Source: Dendrophyllia cribrosa
Taxonomy: Eukaryota; Cnidaria; Anthozoa; Scleractinia; Dendrophylliidae
Direction: 5' to 3'
NCBI GenBank assembly: GCA_024195265.1
Contig: JAJLRJ010000005.1
Location: 37,782,207 to 37,846,206, forward strand
Length of the DNA: 64,000 nt
A program made the translations under genes and the position numbers. Positions 21,397-34,600 of the stretch are shown in pieces. The notes beneath the pieces are model-generated. The model worked only from the letters and a program-made list of their open reading frames with translations. It ran no database searches and was not told the origin of the DNA. Position 1 is the first letter of the stretch; every line of letters starts with the position of its first letter.

Positions 21397-21546
21397 TATA
21401 GAGCGTTTTCACTCAGTCCCGTGGGACTCAAATGACAAAGGCCATGGCAGCCATGTTGGTGTACCTAACAAAGGAAGTTAATTAAAATTCTTTTGTACGG
21501 GAACACCAATATGGCAGGTATGACGTCAAGTGAAAATGCTCTATTA
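21397..21546. mobile_element. 150-bp MITE with TA flanks
   Basis: TATAGAGCGTTTTCACT and AGTGAAAATGCTCTATTA are inverted ends with TA at both borders. The centre has two inverted GCCATGTTGGTG-type motifs, as in the hairpin at 666-820. TA duplication suggests a Tc1/mariner-type source. Confidence 0.6.
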
Positions 21547-21632
21547 GCTTTTCTATTTAGAGCAACCCTCTTTAAATAAAGAATTTATATTTATTATTGT
21601 TATTGATGAATGCACGTTCGTTTTAAGTCTGT

Positions 21633-22420
21633 TTAAGGTGGCTCCAAGTATTTTATTTTGGGTCACACTTCCCTTTTTGAACGCGCTTATACATAATCTT
21701 ACTTTAGCTCAATAAATCTGAATTTGATAACAGATGTTTAGCTTGGATGAAAGTTTTGGATGATGCTCTTTTTATGCTAATCAGCGTTTCCATAGCAACG
21801 GTAAACAAATATGGCGAAAAACAGTTTTTCCAAAATATCTTTCGATTTTGGAGCTACCCACGACAAGCGAATAAATGCGCTATAATCTACACAATGTAGC
21901 ACACTAAATGGGAAAATTTCAAACAAATTAAACTGTTTGATTTTGAATAATTCGCTAAAACATTTTTAACACGTGTTTTTTATGTTTGAAATTGAAGCAG
22001 TCAAAACATTCCATAGGTCTCACAAATTATCATTAAATTACAACAGAAAGTTTCCTCAGACTAAAATTATTACTCCCTGCAAATAGCTCTGACTAATTGC
22101 TCGGCAATAAAGAGATCGAGCTTTTCATTCAAATGCAGTTTAAAAAGAGTGAAAACGTCACGCAAAACTGCGTTGGAATGAAAAGCTCGATCTCTTTATT
22201 GCCGAGGAGTTAGTCAGAGCTATTTGCAGGGAGTAATAATTTAAGTCTAAGGAAACCTTCTGTGATAATTTAATGATAATTTGTGAGACATATGAAATGT
22301 TTTGACCGCTTACATTTCAAACATGACAAAATACGTGTTAAAAATGTTTCAGCGATTTATTCAAAATCGAACAGTCTAATTTGTTTGAAATTTTTTCATT
22401 AAGTGTGCTAGACTGTATAG
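21633..22420. mobile_element. Foldback element, TTAAGGTGGCTC start
   Basis: It begins TTAAGGTGGCTCC, like the element at 44372. Its centre is a ~530-bp palindrome (about 21885-22415) whose arms share CTCCCTGCAAATAGCTCTGA and GAGATCGAGCTTTTCATTC. No TTAA was found at the right end, so that end is probably lost. Confidence 0.55.
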
Positions 22421-24660
22421 ATAATTGACTGTACCGCGATCATTGTAACGGTGGTCATTTTAGATTTTAGTACCCTAAGCGGTACCAATCTACAAATTCT
22501 GATCCCTAAAAGGTACGACGAGCACCCTTGTCATTTGTATATGGGGGTTTCCGCCCCAGGGGGATTTAGTGCTGCATTCTAGACAAAAAAATCGTTATCC
22601 AGTTTTTTCTAGTTTTTTTAATATCTTTCTGTATTTTTATTTAATGTCGAGTTTTTAATCTGTTTTTAACCTGATAAAAAGCTTAAGTGGTAATAGACGT
22701 AAAGAGGTATTTTTCGGTAAATTTGGATGGAAAGGGAGGTGGGTGGGGCGGGAGAGGGGGGGGCATTGTGTTTCACGGAGACATTTCATACAGTTTACCA
22801 GCTCTCCCCCCTAGGCCTCCTGCAGTAAAAAGCGGCTGGGAGCGAGAAAACGCGGCTGTATTCGTACATATATAGCTAGGCTATTGAAAACAAGTCTTGT
22901 GAGACCATGTTAAGTTGAGTACGTGTTTATTAGGATAGTCAAAGGTATCTACATCACAGCTTTTAAATATAAAGATAAAAAGTTTGGCGGCAAATTATTT
23001 CCGTCTTTTCCTGTTTCCCTTCCTTTAAAAGGTGGGAACAAAAACGAAAAAATGGCGAGAACAAAACCACGAGCTTTTAAAGCTGTGTACTACGTTTTTT
23101 CTAAATATTATCTACATGGAAACATGTTTTTCTGGATAATTGCTTCCAACTGTTGAATATTTCTTTAAAAATAAATTCTTATTTGAATTGCAAATAGCGA
23201 AATAATTAACTATTCAATGTTCATTTTTTTTCTTCGCACCTTCGCCACGACGAAAGCGAAGGAAACTGAAGGAGTTATTTTCATCCTGACAAAACTGTAG
23301 ATTGTAAACGAAACTTTAATAACTTTAATGTTGTTCGAGATGAAGAACAAAGTTATCTGCCCCAAAATACAGACCAAGTTTCTGAAGCGAGCATTTGTCA
23401 ACACGTGGATGAATGACGATAACTTTGAAACGTATTCTACAAGGATGTTGTTTAGGTAAGAAAAATATTATATAGATTTCTCGCAGCATTTATTAAGGGT
23501 TGTTATATGAAGCAATGGCTTAATATATAAACGGTCAGATGGTTCAACTCACACTCGACGCAAACAAGAGTCTACACTGTACTTTGCCAGTCGGCAACTA
23601 ACATTTCAGCCGCTATAACTGCGTAATACAACCGTTGTATACATATATATGGTTCGAGATACACATAGACTGACGCGATATACAGCAATTTTATTCTGGT
23701 CAATTTACACTGGACGCTGATAAGCTTAGTTAGTCCGCAAATAAAATTTCAGCTTCCATTTTTGTCAATTGCCTCTAATCGACTCGTGTACATCAAATAA
23801 TTAGCGGCAGGGGTAATTTGGCGAATGCCAAACGCCGAACATTGTTCTCGCCCACAACAGTAATTTGCCAACAACCAATTTAAGCGGCCTTATGTCCCCG
23901 ATGGGACGAAGAGGTGAATGAATGAATTTACATCAGTGCTTAACCTTAAATACTGTAGGACTGATTTACAGAAAATTTAGGGTTAAGCACTGATTCAAAT
24001 TGGTTAGCTTTCATGTACAATAATTAGTGTATAAGGTTTGAGATACACACAAACCGGGCTGACGCGATATACAGCAATTTTGTTACACGGTATTTGATGT
24101 GTCGGCTAATGTAAAAGAAAAGGCAAAATAAATCGCAGTTTGTCATTTATAATTTTACTTTTAGCAAACGGCTTTTAAACATTTTAAGTCATTTTTTTGT
24201 GCGGCTTTAGCCCACTGGGTCAGCACGAGCGTTGTTGTTGTTGTTGTTTTTAAATAGTTTAATGCCTATTTCCTTTTGTATCGTTCCTTTAGGTAGCATG
24301 TCAGCGCAAGTTTGATTTAGAAAGAGTGAGTTCTAAACATCAAGACTCTACGGTCTTTCACCTTGTGATTCTTCACGCACACGTTTCCTGAGGTACGTAT
24401 TTATTATAAGGATAATCGCTTTTTCCCGATACATGCTTGAAACACTACATGCTTTTGGAACAGCAAAAGTGCAAAGCTGTTCTCGTGTGCCAATGACACG
24501 GACAAGAAAGGAGCGGGAGCTTGGTACCCACTAGCGACATAACGATCTTAATCATAAGCGCCGTTATGTCGCGCAGGGCTTATGTTTCAGAGAAAATAAT
24601 CGAGACCTTACAACAAAAGAGAAGTATTCACAATAACAATAATTCATCTCTTTCTCCATC
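22421..24660. other. Intergenic, no gene recognised
   Basis: Contains a repeat with CTAAAAGGTAC words (22440-22530), also seen at 21060-21220. A segment at 22980-23160 is similar to 38480-38620. There is a short GTT microsatellite near 24235. Only chance ORFs. Confidence 0.4.
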
Positions 24661-25279
24661 GATCTCCAGGTAAATGCTAGATGCGGAAAGGAAGAATATG
24701 GCAGAAACCATCAACTTCATCATTTATTCTTTCAGAAGGTGAGATTTGGAAAACACTTCATGATTCGATGTATACATGTACATTACTGGTTCCTGTCTTA
24801 AAAAGACAACGAATAGTTTCATATATATGACTCTCGGGGATAGTCAAGCGAGCAAAACACGCTACAGCGCGAAAAACATCGCCTGGGAATATTTAAAAAT
24901 GTACCCGCTTTATCTTCTTGATAAAAAAGGGTTATTTTCTAAAGAAACCGTGGTGATGCAGCGGGGGAGTGAAAAACGAAAATGCGTTTTAACTTTTATT
25001 AACTGCGATGATAAGATAAATTGGCCACCGACAAGAGGTTCAAAAGCTGACGTTTCGTGCCGGCTAGCAGCTAGGTTATTCGCTCTGACGAAGCCCTCCA
25101 GCCTTCTTGATTCGCATTCCATATCATTCGTAAAGCGCCAATCTTTGTGATTCACTCTGACGAAGGACTAGCGCTCGAAACGGCTTGATCAAGAAAACCC
25201 CATTTCGTGTCTACCTTTTTGATAGTCAAAATGTAATCATGTGTAATGGCCTTTATTGATATATTTTATTTCTATGCAG

Positions 25280-25640
25280 GATACAGTGTACAAGAAAACT
25301 TAAATGTCAGAATCAAGCAAGGAAGAAAGAAAGACAACCAACTTAAACAAGGAAGAGGTAGAGAAACTTAGTTGTACTTTAAGCGCAGCAATTTTTTTTC
25401 ATCGCCTCCAAATTTGAAAAGAATTTTCTTATTTCAGTCGAGGTAAAGTGCAACACAGATATAACAAACTTCGCCGCGGAGTATAACGAGCAAAATCTAG
25501 TACCATCTGATAAATGCCGGAGGACGAAGAGAGTGAAAGCTCGAAATCGAATAACTGCATTGTTCGTCCATACATCAGTTAAGAGAATAGCAACGCTATA
25601 TAAATATTTAGGAGCCTGTAAAAGGCAATTTCAACTTTAA
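25280..25640 (+). CDS. Unrecognised two-exon ORF, terminal part
   Basis: Exon 25280-25357 (acceptor TATGCAG, donor GTAGAG) and exon 25438-25640 (acceptor ATTTCAG) join in matching phase 1. They encode about 93 residues ending in TAA. The text includes KQGRKKDNQLKQGR, then VEVKCNTDITNF and KCRRTKRVKARNR. It is very basic, with three cysteines (KCNTD, KCRR, ACKR). No 5' exon in agreeing phase was identified; a short ATG exon near 24699 would enter another frame that stops early. I do not recognise the family. It could be a non-coding transcript or chance. Confidence 0.25.
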
Positions 25641-26552
25641 GAATTAATGTTAAAGTAGAGTCATAAACTCTCAGTGTTTGAACGTTGTCAGTAAGGTCGT
25701 TAGCTAATAAAATCGAGGCGAGACGAAACTAAAAGTTATTTCACTGTTTCCACTAAGAATTAATAAGTAGGAGTATAATAAGTAGGAGTATAAGCAAGAC
25801 TCTTTTTCCAAGTGAACATATCAGGCCATTTTTTCTGTTTACAATCCGGTTAAGGCATGGCTCATTCCTTGTTTGAGACCCATCACAGGTTCATTATTTT
25901 TTCTTTTATGGATGTAATGTTCATTTTGCTCTAACAATGCCAAAAGTAAATAGTCAATAAGGAATATATTTATGGAACAATTTATTCGTGAATATCGAAC
26001 CCAATGTTACGTTTTTCTGTAAAAATTATAAGCTATTTTTCCTATTTTTGCTATGTCGATTTTCAGTTAAGACTAGATTTCAATGGGTTTAAACGATTGG
26101 TAAGCAAAAGCTGTTAGGGTATGAAATTCAACATTGCTTATAAGTTTTTAGTAAAGGCTTTTAGGTTACAAAACGATTTCTCTGAGGAAATTGACAAGAA
26201 GGGATTCTTTTTCCGTTTTCAATAAGGGATGTCTCAGTGAATATCATGAACCATTTTGTGTCTTAGCAAAAATGTCTCCGCAGTCATGAGGTGGTAGGCC
26301 ATTTTGTTGGATTTATTTGGGGATAACAAGTTAAAGTAACCAAAACGAATTTTTGGTAAACATTTTGGGGCAGTACCTAGCTCTTGCAAGGTCTTCTCTG
26401 ATTTGCTGAGAAAACAATAGAACAAACAACACAACAATGGATCATAGCCCTGAAAACAATAGAGCTGCTTGATATACAGGTCCAATGAAATTAGTGGTTG
26501 TTAAGAGCTGCGTGGTATCTGAAAATTTTAGGGTAGGTTTTTTTTGTGCGTG

Positions 26553-27149
26553 TTAACCCTATTCGGCCTGGGCTTTTTTTGAGTTCCTGAGCCGGGGGGG
26601 GGGGGGGGGGGGGCACATTGTGCCCCCCGTTCGTAACTTCAAGAACATTAAGGCTATGACAATGAAACCTAGAGGGTACATAGTACGTTCAAAACTGTCT
26701 CCTTTGCGGTCCGCACAATGGAACGATGACGTCATATGACGTAGTTATTAGGTAATTAGCTATATAGCGCCATCTTGGATCCGCATCTTGGATTTCTGAA
26801 TTTTTAAAACCTCTTAAAAACCGTCCAAATTGACGCAAAATTTATCAAAACCAATAAATAAACGCTAAATGACATAAAAATACAAAAGTTATACCAATAA
26901 ACATTGTTTTTCTTCATTCAAAGGTATAAATATGCATATTTTCCAAAAACATGGCTGTCAAAATCTTGTTGCCATGGAAACGTCAAGTCACATGATCAAC
27001 AAATTGTCATATGAAATTGTTGCCAGATAAATTTTAGGAAAAGTCACAAAGTTTGATGGCGTTTGAATACATATTAAAGAAGTTATGAATGTTGAAAGTT
27101 AGCGCGGGCACTTTGTGCCCCCCCCCCCCCCCAAGCCGAATAGGGTTAA
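26553..27149 (-). mobile_element. TTAA-flanked MITE, family A copy 3 (inverted)
   Basis: Complete copy in reverse orientation with TTAA on both sides. It has 20 G's (26594-26613) near one end and 15 C's (27118-27132) near the other, so homopolymer expansion affects both subterminal palindromes. It includes TGACGTCA and CCATCTTGGATCC motifs. Confidence 0.85.
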
Positions 27150-27724
27150 GTATCAATTGTGTTAATTTTGTCGTCCTTTGCTGTGTTCACACTAGTGCGT
27201 AACATGTTTAGTCTGATCACGAATGAAACACGTTTGACTGGGACAAGTGTTCGCATCAGGCGGCGCATGCATTGCGCGAAACATGATCGAAACATGTTTA
27301 CTCTGAACAGATTGATCTGAAAGATTGTAACACTGGTGTTCGCATACCGTTAGAAACAGCTTTGTAGGATGTCTAGTTTAGATTTTTGAATTTTTATGAC
27401 GTCAGGTGCAAAGCAAGAATAGACTTGGTACAAACAACAACACGATAGACTTTTTTTTGACACAAAAACTTGTATTAGACTTTACATAGCTTACTTACAT
27501 TGATTCACGAATTACATCATTATACTAACAGTATTTACATCACTTGCTATACTAAGTACATTATTTACAAACAATACTTACATCTGACTACTCGCATTAC
27601 TCATTTACACAGTTAATAACAATGGTGAGAAAAAGGGATTTAAAAGCATTGTGCCAGTCATTACAGAGCATTTTCGCCAACTTCTACTGAAGGATCGATA
27701 TTGCTACAGGAGGAAGGGGAGGGA

Positions 27725-27729
<5 letters not shown>

Positions 27730-27763
<34 letters not shown>
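27730..27763. repeat. Poly-G run of 34
   Basis: An uninterrupted G-run just beyond the 3' end of the LINE relic, able in principle to form G-quadruplexes. Confidence 0.95.
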
Positions 27764-27764
<1 letters not shown>

Positions 27765-27891
27765 TCGCTTACCATAGAGTGTCTAGGAGTTCCCATTTTT
27801 GGGGAGAGTGTCACCCGCTTTGACTTCGATTTCATAAATTGTTTTAAGGTATCACAGGAAGCATTCGATTGTAGGTGCTGTTTCATTGCAT

Positions 27892-29605
27892 TTACAAATC
27901 CAGATGTAGTGTCTTGCTAGCATATAGCAGAAATTTAATTGTAGATGGTTTTTTGAAGCATCCGGCATCAGTCCCAAAGCAACAGATGTACTCATTATAT
28001 AATTTTCTGAAAATTTGGGATAGAGTTAACCGTGCCATTAAAAAATTCCAAAAAGAAACAACTTTAGGACAAGACCAAAAAAGATGTTCAAGTTTATCTG
28101 GTTCTTTTTCACAAAAGGAACATTTTGGATCGTTTGTTATTCCTATTTTATGTAGAAATTCATTAGTTGGTATTCGTCTATGTAAAAACTTGAATTGAAA
28201 TTCAATAAGTCTCGTGCTTTTTGTGCATTTGGAGGCCAGTAGGTATGCCTCGCACCACTTGATAAATTTATCATCGTTTAAGTTGCAATCGCTTTTCCAT
28301 TTCTGTTGACTTTGTGTAGGAAGAATGCCTTTTCTCTCTATAAGTTTATTATATACCAATGGGCTTGTTTTTTTGGCTCGCATCAATCTTGTGGAAAAGC
28401 TTTCATATTCAGAGTTGTTTGTGGCACATTTATTTTTATTTATATTCCAGAGGCATTTAAGAGCAGCCAAAAGACCATAGTACTTTAAAGGGCATACGGT
28501 CAAACGGTATTTTTCTTGCAGGCCAGTTAAAGATAGGTAATTATTTGAGTCATCTTTCAGATGTTTCACTTGTATAATTCCTTTTTTATGCCATTCTGGA
28601 AAGAAAAGAGGTCGGTTATTAACTCTAATGAGTGAATTATGCCATAAGCTTTGGTCAAGAAATTGATTCTCAAAAATTATTTGGTTTTCAAAATTTATTT
28701 CCGTCCAAATTGTGAGAGCCTCTTTTATGAAACCGTTATTAATTTTGTAGATCTTATTGATGTCATTCACATTAAAGTTACCCGTGAGAAATATTGTGCC
28801 TCCAAATCTCTCTAAATCAAGATAAAAAAAAACAATTTCCATTTTCCTTGGTTATTTTTATCTAAATATTTTTTTTATCCATGTGGTTTTTAGAGACTTG
28901 TTGAAAGACTCTACATCTATCATTTTTAGTCCGCCCTTTGAGTAATCATTAATAATGACTTTTCGTTCGATTTTATCTCCTTTTTCACTCATTCCAGAGA
29001 AAAGAATATAATAGTTTGTTTACTTCTTTGATAGCCTTCGCATTTGTGCGTAACGGAGACAGCACATAAACGAGTTGAGAAGCTACTAAACTTTTTAGAA
29101 CTGCTATTTTGCCTATCATAGTGAGCTTGCGATATTTCCAGCAGCTTAAAATATTCCGTACTTTATCTAGTTTGTCGTTGTAATTTAGGGTTGCGGTAGC
29201 TTCCGGATCATCTGAGAGCCAAACTCCTAAAGTTTTAACTTTGTATTTTAGCCATTTAAGATTTCGCCCAGTGAGTAGCATTTCTTGATTTCAGCAATTT
29301 GCTCCTATCCAAAGAGCTTCTGTTTTTTTGTCATTGAGCCTCAAGCCGGAGGTCTCATAAAAACCATCTAAAAGTTGAAGTGAGGCCAATAAAGATTCTC
29401 TAGAGCCGTCTAATATTAGCGTCGTGTCTGCATACGGAAGAGTCTGTGCAAACTTTTTTTAATTACCAAATTAAAGTTATTGTTGAAAAGTATGCCTACC
29501 CCTGCCTTGCTGCTCATGTAGGTACTAAAAATAGTTCGATAGCCCCATTCTGCCGACCATATGTGATTAGTATTGTCAGTTGAGTGAATTTCTTGCAGCA
29601 TATAA
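27892..29605 (-). pseudogene. L1/Tx1-like LINE ORF2 relic with internal deletion
   Basis: Minus strand. The right end (29416-29601) has an endonuclease-domain piece (QEIHSTDN, then GVGILFNNNF). It runs straight into the reverse-transcriptase palm as LPYADT, where the usual catalytic pair is AD-D. Next are LNDKKTEALWIG, then KTLGVW and WKYRKLTMIGKIAVLKSL (28985-29281). The 316-codon ORF 27892-28842 ends with a zinc-knuckle region CSFCEKEPDKLEHLFWSCP. Most of the region between endonuclease and palm is gone, and there are stops and shifts, so it is inactive. Its domain order and the C-terminal knuckle match L1/Tx1-clade LINEs. Confidence 0.75.
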
Positions 29606-29718
29606 ATACTACACGATAGACTTGACGAAATAACATTACAACAGACTAGCTATTTGACATCACCCGTACATTTTGTAACGTGTAAAAACTTTCAGATCAA
29701 AACAGACATTTTCCTCAT

Positions 29719-30454
29719 TTAAGGAGGCTCGTTGTTCTAAACAATGTCGTTTTTCTCAAAATCGAGTCACAAACTTCACAATGAAACTTTTATATTTTGT
29801 AGTACTCACGTGCCACTAGTTGCAGACGAAGTATCAAGAAAATTGATATGAAGGTTTTCGAGTAAATAAAAAACTGAATTATTTTAAGGGCATGATAGCC
29901 AAAACAGTAAATAAAGCACTAAATAAAGAAAACTACTTTCAAAATGCCCTTACATATTTTTTAAGAACAAACAGCCGTTAAAATAATAATTGCCCTTTAC
30001 TTTGCAATCATTATTTTAACGGCTGTTCGTTTTAAAATAATATGTAAGGGCAATTTGGAAAATTTTGCTTTATGCAAATTATTTGCTTCAGTACTATTTT
30101 GCCTATCATTTCCTAAAAAATGAATTTTGATTTACTCGAAAACCGTCTTATAAATTTTCGTGAAACTTCGTTTGCTGCTAGTGATACGTAAGTACTACAA
30201 AATTGAAAAGTTTCATTTTGAAGTGTTCGACTAGATTTTGAGATAAACGACATTGTTTAAAACAAAGGGTGATAAGCTGGTGTTGCTATGGTAACCGCTG
30301 TCGATTGACAACAAGAGAAACGTAAAAATTTAACCACAATTTATAAACTTGGTGAAGTATGAAAGCATGCAATCGAAGCATTTCTTTCCTGCGAAATTTT
30401 GATTTCAAAACATACACCGGCCCACGTTCAAAAAACTGAGTCGAGCCTCCTTAA
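29719..30454. mobile_element. TTAA-flanked foldback element, family C
   Basis: TTAA, GGAGGCTCG at the left and CGAGCCTCC, TTAA at the right. The centre is a ~540-bp palindrome whose arms share AACAATGTCGTTT, TTTGTAGTACT and AACAGCCGTTAAAATAAT. A decayed, interrupted copy lies at 12231-13805. Non-coding. Confidence 0.7.
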
Positions 30455-31412
30455 GGCGCATTTAAGAAAAGTCTAAGGTTGAGTCAGGGCATAATTTGTT
30501 TTCAGCCCAGTCCATATTTATTTTAAGTTATGTTATTTTTCAATCAGCTAGGCTTTCAAGGTTGACAATTTCCTAGTCAGTTTGTAAAACTTAACAGTCA
30601 TTGGTCTGTTTTAAATATTTTGACGCCGCCACACACGTTTTCAGTTATGATATTACATCATAATTATTGTCTTTCGTTCACGTTTTGACTCTCTTTGTTA
30701 CAGAGCAATTCATCAGTGAAAATAGTGGGCCTATTGCAGCTGTTTTTCAGTGAAACTCATAGATCATTGTCTCGATTCAAAATTAATGAAGGTTGCTAAG
30801 AAACAAAACAATTTCTCAGTGAACAATGTTGGCCATTTTACCTTAATTTTGCATATATCACTTGCAGCAAGGATTTATACGTACGTAGTAAAAATTGAAG
30901 GCCACTTGGCTGTTTATCAGTTTGCCGTTATGATTTAAGTAAGGAAACCCATGATAGAGAATTGTTGGCTTAATTTTGTCTATCTGTTTCCAATAAGCAT
31001 TTTAACAGATTTTTTAAGTCAACAATTTGTTTGTTTCCGAGTTCTAATGTTTATTTCTGTGTTATTTTTGTCTGCTTTCCAGTACGTTTTAAAGAATTGA
31101 CTCGAAATGAAAATCAAATTATATTTGTATTTTAATTTTAAAAGTTTCAAGTTAATTAAACTATTTTTTTGGTAGTGAATCATAGGCAAATTTTGTCCCC
31201 CAAGGGTTTACAAATTTCAAACAATTTTTACGTAAACGTGAAGGCAATGCCACCTGTTTTCCCTTTTTCATTGTTTTTTTTTCTATCATACATAACTGAT
31301 CAGTTTTCAGTTATTCCTTTACAGTGAAGCGCTAGCCTCTACGTTTACAAAAACTGCTAGATATTCGTTGGGTTTCCAGTGCATTATTTTGAGCATGTGA
31401 TCCGTTGACCAT
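30455..31412. other. Intergenic, no gene recognised
   Basis: AT-rich, with several diffuse CAGTGAAAAT-like words reminiscent of the degenerate array at 38170-39260. No ORF of note. Confidence 0.35.
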
Positions 31413-31566
31413 GTATATTTATGTTGTGGTGCAATTTTTCCCTTGGTGCAAATTTTATTTTCCTTTGTTTAAAACTCATCATCATACATTATCATACATT
31501 TCCATAACCAAAACCAAAGGTAAATAAAATTTGCACCAAGGACAAAATTGCACCACAACATATATA
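31413..31566. mobile_element. 154-bp hairpin element
   Basis: Arms of ~55 bases (TGTTGTGGTGCAATTTT... / ...AAAATTGCACCACAACA) around a ~40-base loop. It lies just outside the large foldback element. Confidence 0.65.
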
Positions 31567-31603
31567 GCTGTACACGAGGTTTGATTTGTAAAATATATAT
31601 CAG

Positions 31604-34600
31604 CAAGAGAAAATAATTGGACAGAGAGGGAGTCTCCCAGTAATGGGTTTGGGATATCTTAATTGCAAAAAAGTTATTTTTAGTAACAATGCGAACCGAT
31701 GCGGAAACATTTTCCGGTGAGCTGGTGACTTCCGGAAGGCCTTGCTTTCTTGAATCAGCGCGTCAAATCGAGGCGGAGTCAACAAATTAAAAAATGGCGA
31801 CCATCGCGGTGGTAATTTCGCATGTGAAAAAGAAAGTAAAAATAAAAATGGTCCTGTTTGAGCAAAGAACGTTATATAGTACCACAGCGACTGGATACAT
31901 AGATCTCCATCTGTCTTAAAAACACAAACTGTTGCAACTGATAAGCGGTAAAAAGGGGGCTGAACAATTCAACTTACCGGACAGATGCCAATCAACCATC
32001 CACTCCAATCTCTTGTAAGCGTCGTTTCTAAAAGTTTGAAGTCGCTTTGCTCGATCGATGGCCAGCCCATCCAACCTTTTTAGACATGAAATAGTTGCAT
32101 ACTGTAGAATTCAAAGTTGTTATGTTTTTGGTAGCTGAAGGATAGAAGGATGCTCTTCTGGGAAAATCACTTTTTAGGGATTTCAACACGGCAAGGAGTT
32201 AGAAATGCTAAAACCGGCTCGCATGCATGCATGGATTTATTTTCTATAAGCTATTATACGTTTGGAAGGACTTTGTCAGGTGCAACTTCTTTTCATGGAA
32301 AATGGATATCAGTTCTGTTGAGGTCAGCTACCAAGACTGACTCTATACTGACAGGTTAGAGGTTATTTAGAGCCAAAGTGTAAGTACAATTTCTGGAAAA
32401 GTGATTGAATTTTCTTTTTTCGATGGGCCGCGTGTTTTAGGTTTAATTCTTGCGAAGTTAGTTTTCATCGATACTTGGATAAATTGACTTCGAAAAAATC
32501 CAGTAGACTTGTATTATTTATTTTTAAAAAGCGAATAAATAAAACACACTTTTCTTGTGATGTCACCTTAATTAATTTATTGAACTTTGTGATAAAAGGC
32601 CACCAATTCTTTTTTAATATTAAACTCGCATCATCGATCCTTTGTTTGTCAAAGTACATTTTAACCTCAGTTTTAAAGATTGCTGAACACGGTATCACGA
32701 CGTCAAAAACTTTAATGGTCTACTCTAGACTAAAGGCAATTAATATTATAAATTTTTGTATTTAAGCTTAAAGAATTTTAGCTAAGTTTCAATACAAAAA
32801 TGCATTATATCCAAGGCCACGTTTTTTTAATAAATGAAAACTACGGATGATGCCTTGTTTGGAAGCGCCGTCGTTTACACGCTGTCTATTTACAAAATAC
32901 CTTTTTTATATAAGCCTATAAAAAAATGGAACGGACATCTTCATTCGCCTTGTCCATGTTATGTTTCATAAAAATCAATTAGTTGTTTTTCTGAACGTTG
33001 CTTTGATTGGATTATAACTGGTCACTGAGAATTTTAAGGACAAATTTTAAGGACAAACACCGCGCGGGTTTAATTTCAGCCGACTAAACGCAATTTTTAG
33101 CTTCACACATTAAAATGTTTGCTGGCCTTTCCTTGGATTTTTATTCCAAAACGATGCCTGTTTGTTTTCGCCATTGGAGTATCGTCTGAATTTCAGTTAA
33201 AAAATATATTTTTTATTCATTTAACAACTGCTGGGGAAAAGTGGACCTGCAAAGTTCCTTCGAACTGACTGACAAACTTAAAGTTATTAAAGTTATTAAA
33301 GTTAGCTGTGACCCGGGGTAAAAGACGTCAAAGCTATTTACAAAATTCTGTTAGTATGCACCAGCAAATATGAAAGTAAAACTGTGGCCGTGGAGACATG
33401 CCGAGGCTACAAATTGAAGCCAACATCTTGTTATGTTTGGCACGAAAATGACGAAGAAAATGAATTTCAGAAAGTCTGAAATGAATATTTTGGTTTATTC
33501 GACGAAAATATCGATTTTGGATCTCCTTTCCCTTCTTAGATTACAACCAAACTTCAATGAAAAATAAGCTAGTGGTATTAACCGTATTAAAAAGAGGCAT
33601 CGTTAAATAAAATCCAAGAAAAAGCCAGGAAACTTTTTTTGTGAAATCGGACGCTGAAACTCGCGTTGTTTGTTATAAACACGCGAAAATAAGTTCTTTC
33701 TCTGAAACTATTTTGCCGAAATAATCCAATAAAAGCAACCTACAGAAAAGGATCTAAACGATTCGTTTATGAAACATAAATGTGACAAGGCAAATAAAGA
33801 TGTCCATAGACATTTATACAAAAATACTAAGAGCTTAAGGTTACAGTGTACCTTCGAGGGTGTCTCCAGTATAACAGCTCTAGCGTCTTAAGATTACACT
33901 TAATATACCTAAACCCATATCAAATTAAAGCTTATAGAGCTGGCTATCTAAATATGGAAACTATTTGGTAATAAAATGAATTGTCGATTTTTTTACGACG
34001 TCTAAATTCGAACGTCCGAATTAGCTTTAAAACGCTATAACTCAAAGCGATTATTGTATTTTGCTAATTTGATTTGTTCTCGGGTTTCCGGACACGAAGC
34101 GCTAAAAAAACGTGTCGGCGATTTCCCATATTCAATTGCAGTGAAAAGATACAGAATATTTTCGAAAAAGGGAGAAAAAAAATTGGAGTGATCGCACGGA
34201 AATGGCTCTTGACGAAAAAATTTTCGGAAATAAGAAATTCGCCGACACGTTTTTGTTGATTATATGTTAGCCTAGCTTCTGTCCAAATTTGAGGAAAATC
34301 GAACAAATTCCCTTTGAGTTGTAGCTTTTTAAAGTGTCCCCTACAAGCGAAAAATTAACTTTGAGAAAACAGCGCTTAAAAAACATATCGCTTCATAAAC
34401 AAACTCCACCCACAAAAGTTATACCGTCATTTCTCCGTCAATTTTCACTATCATTCGATAATTTTTTTTTTGAATGAAAGTTCATTCTGTAAACTTTATT
34501 TTGACGCCAAAAAAAAAAATTTCCATAAATTTTCGATCTGAAGGTACACTGTAACCTTAAATACAAAGCGTGTAAACGGCGGCGGCTTCCAAGCAAGGCA

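Noticed and set aside
27651..27920. Glycine-rich ORF across the poly-G run
   Set aside because: The glycines come from a 34-base G homopolymer; the same happens at 57566-57757 and 35937-36207.
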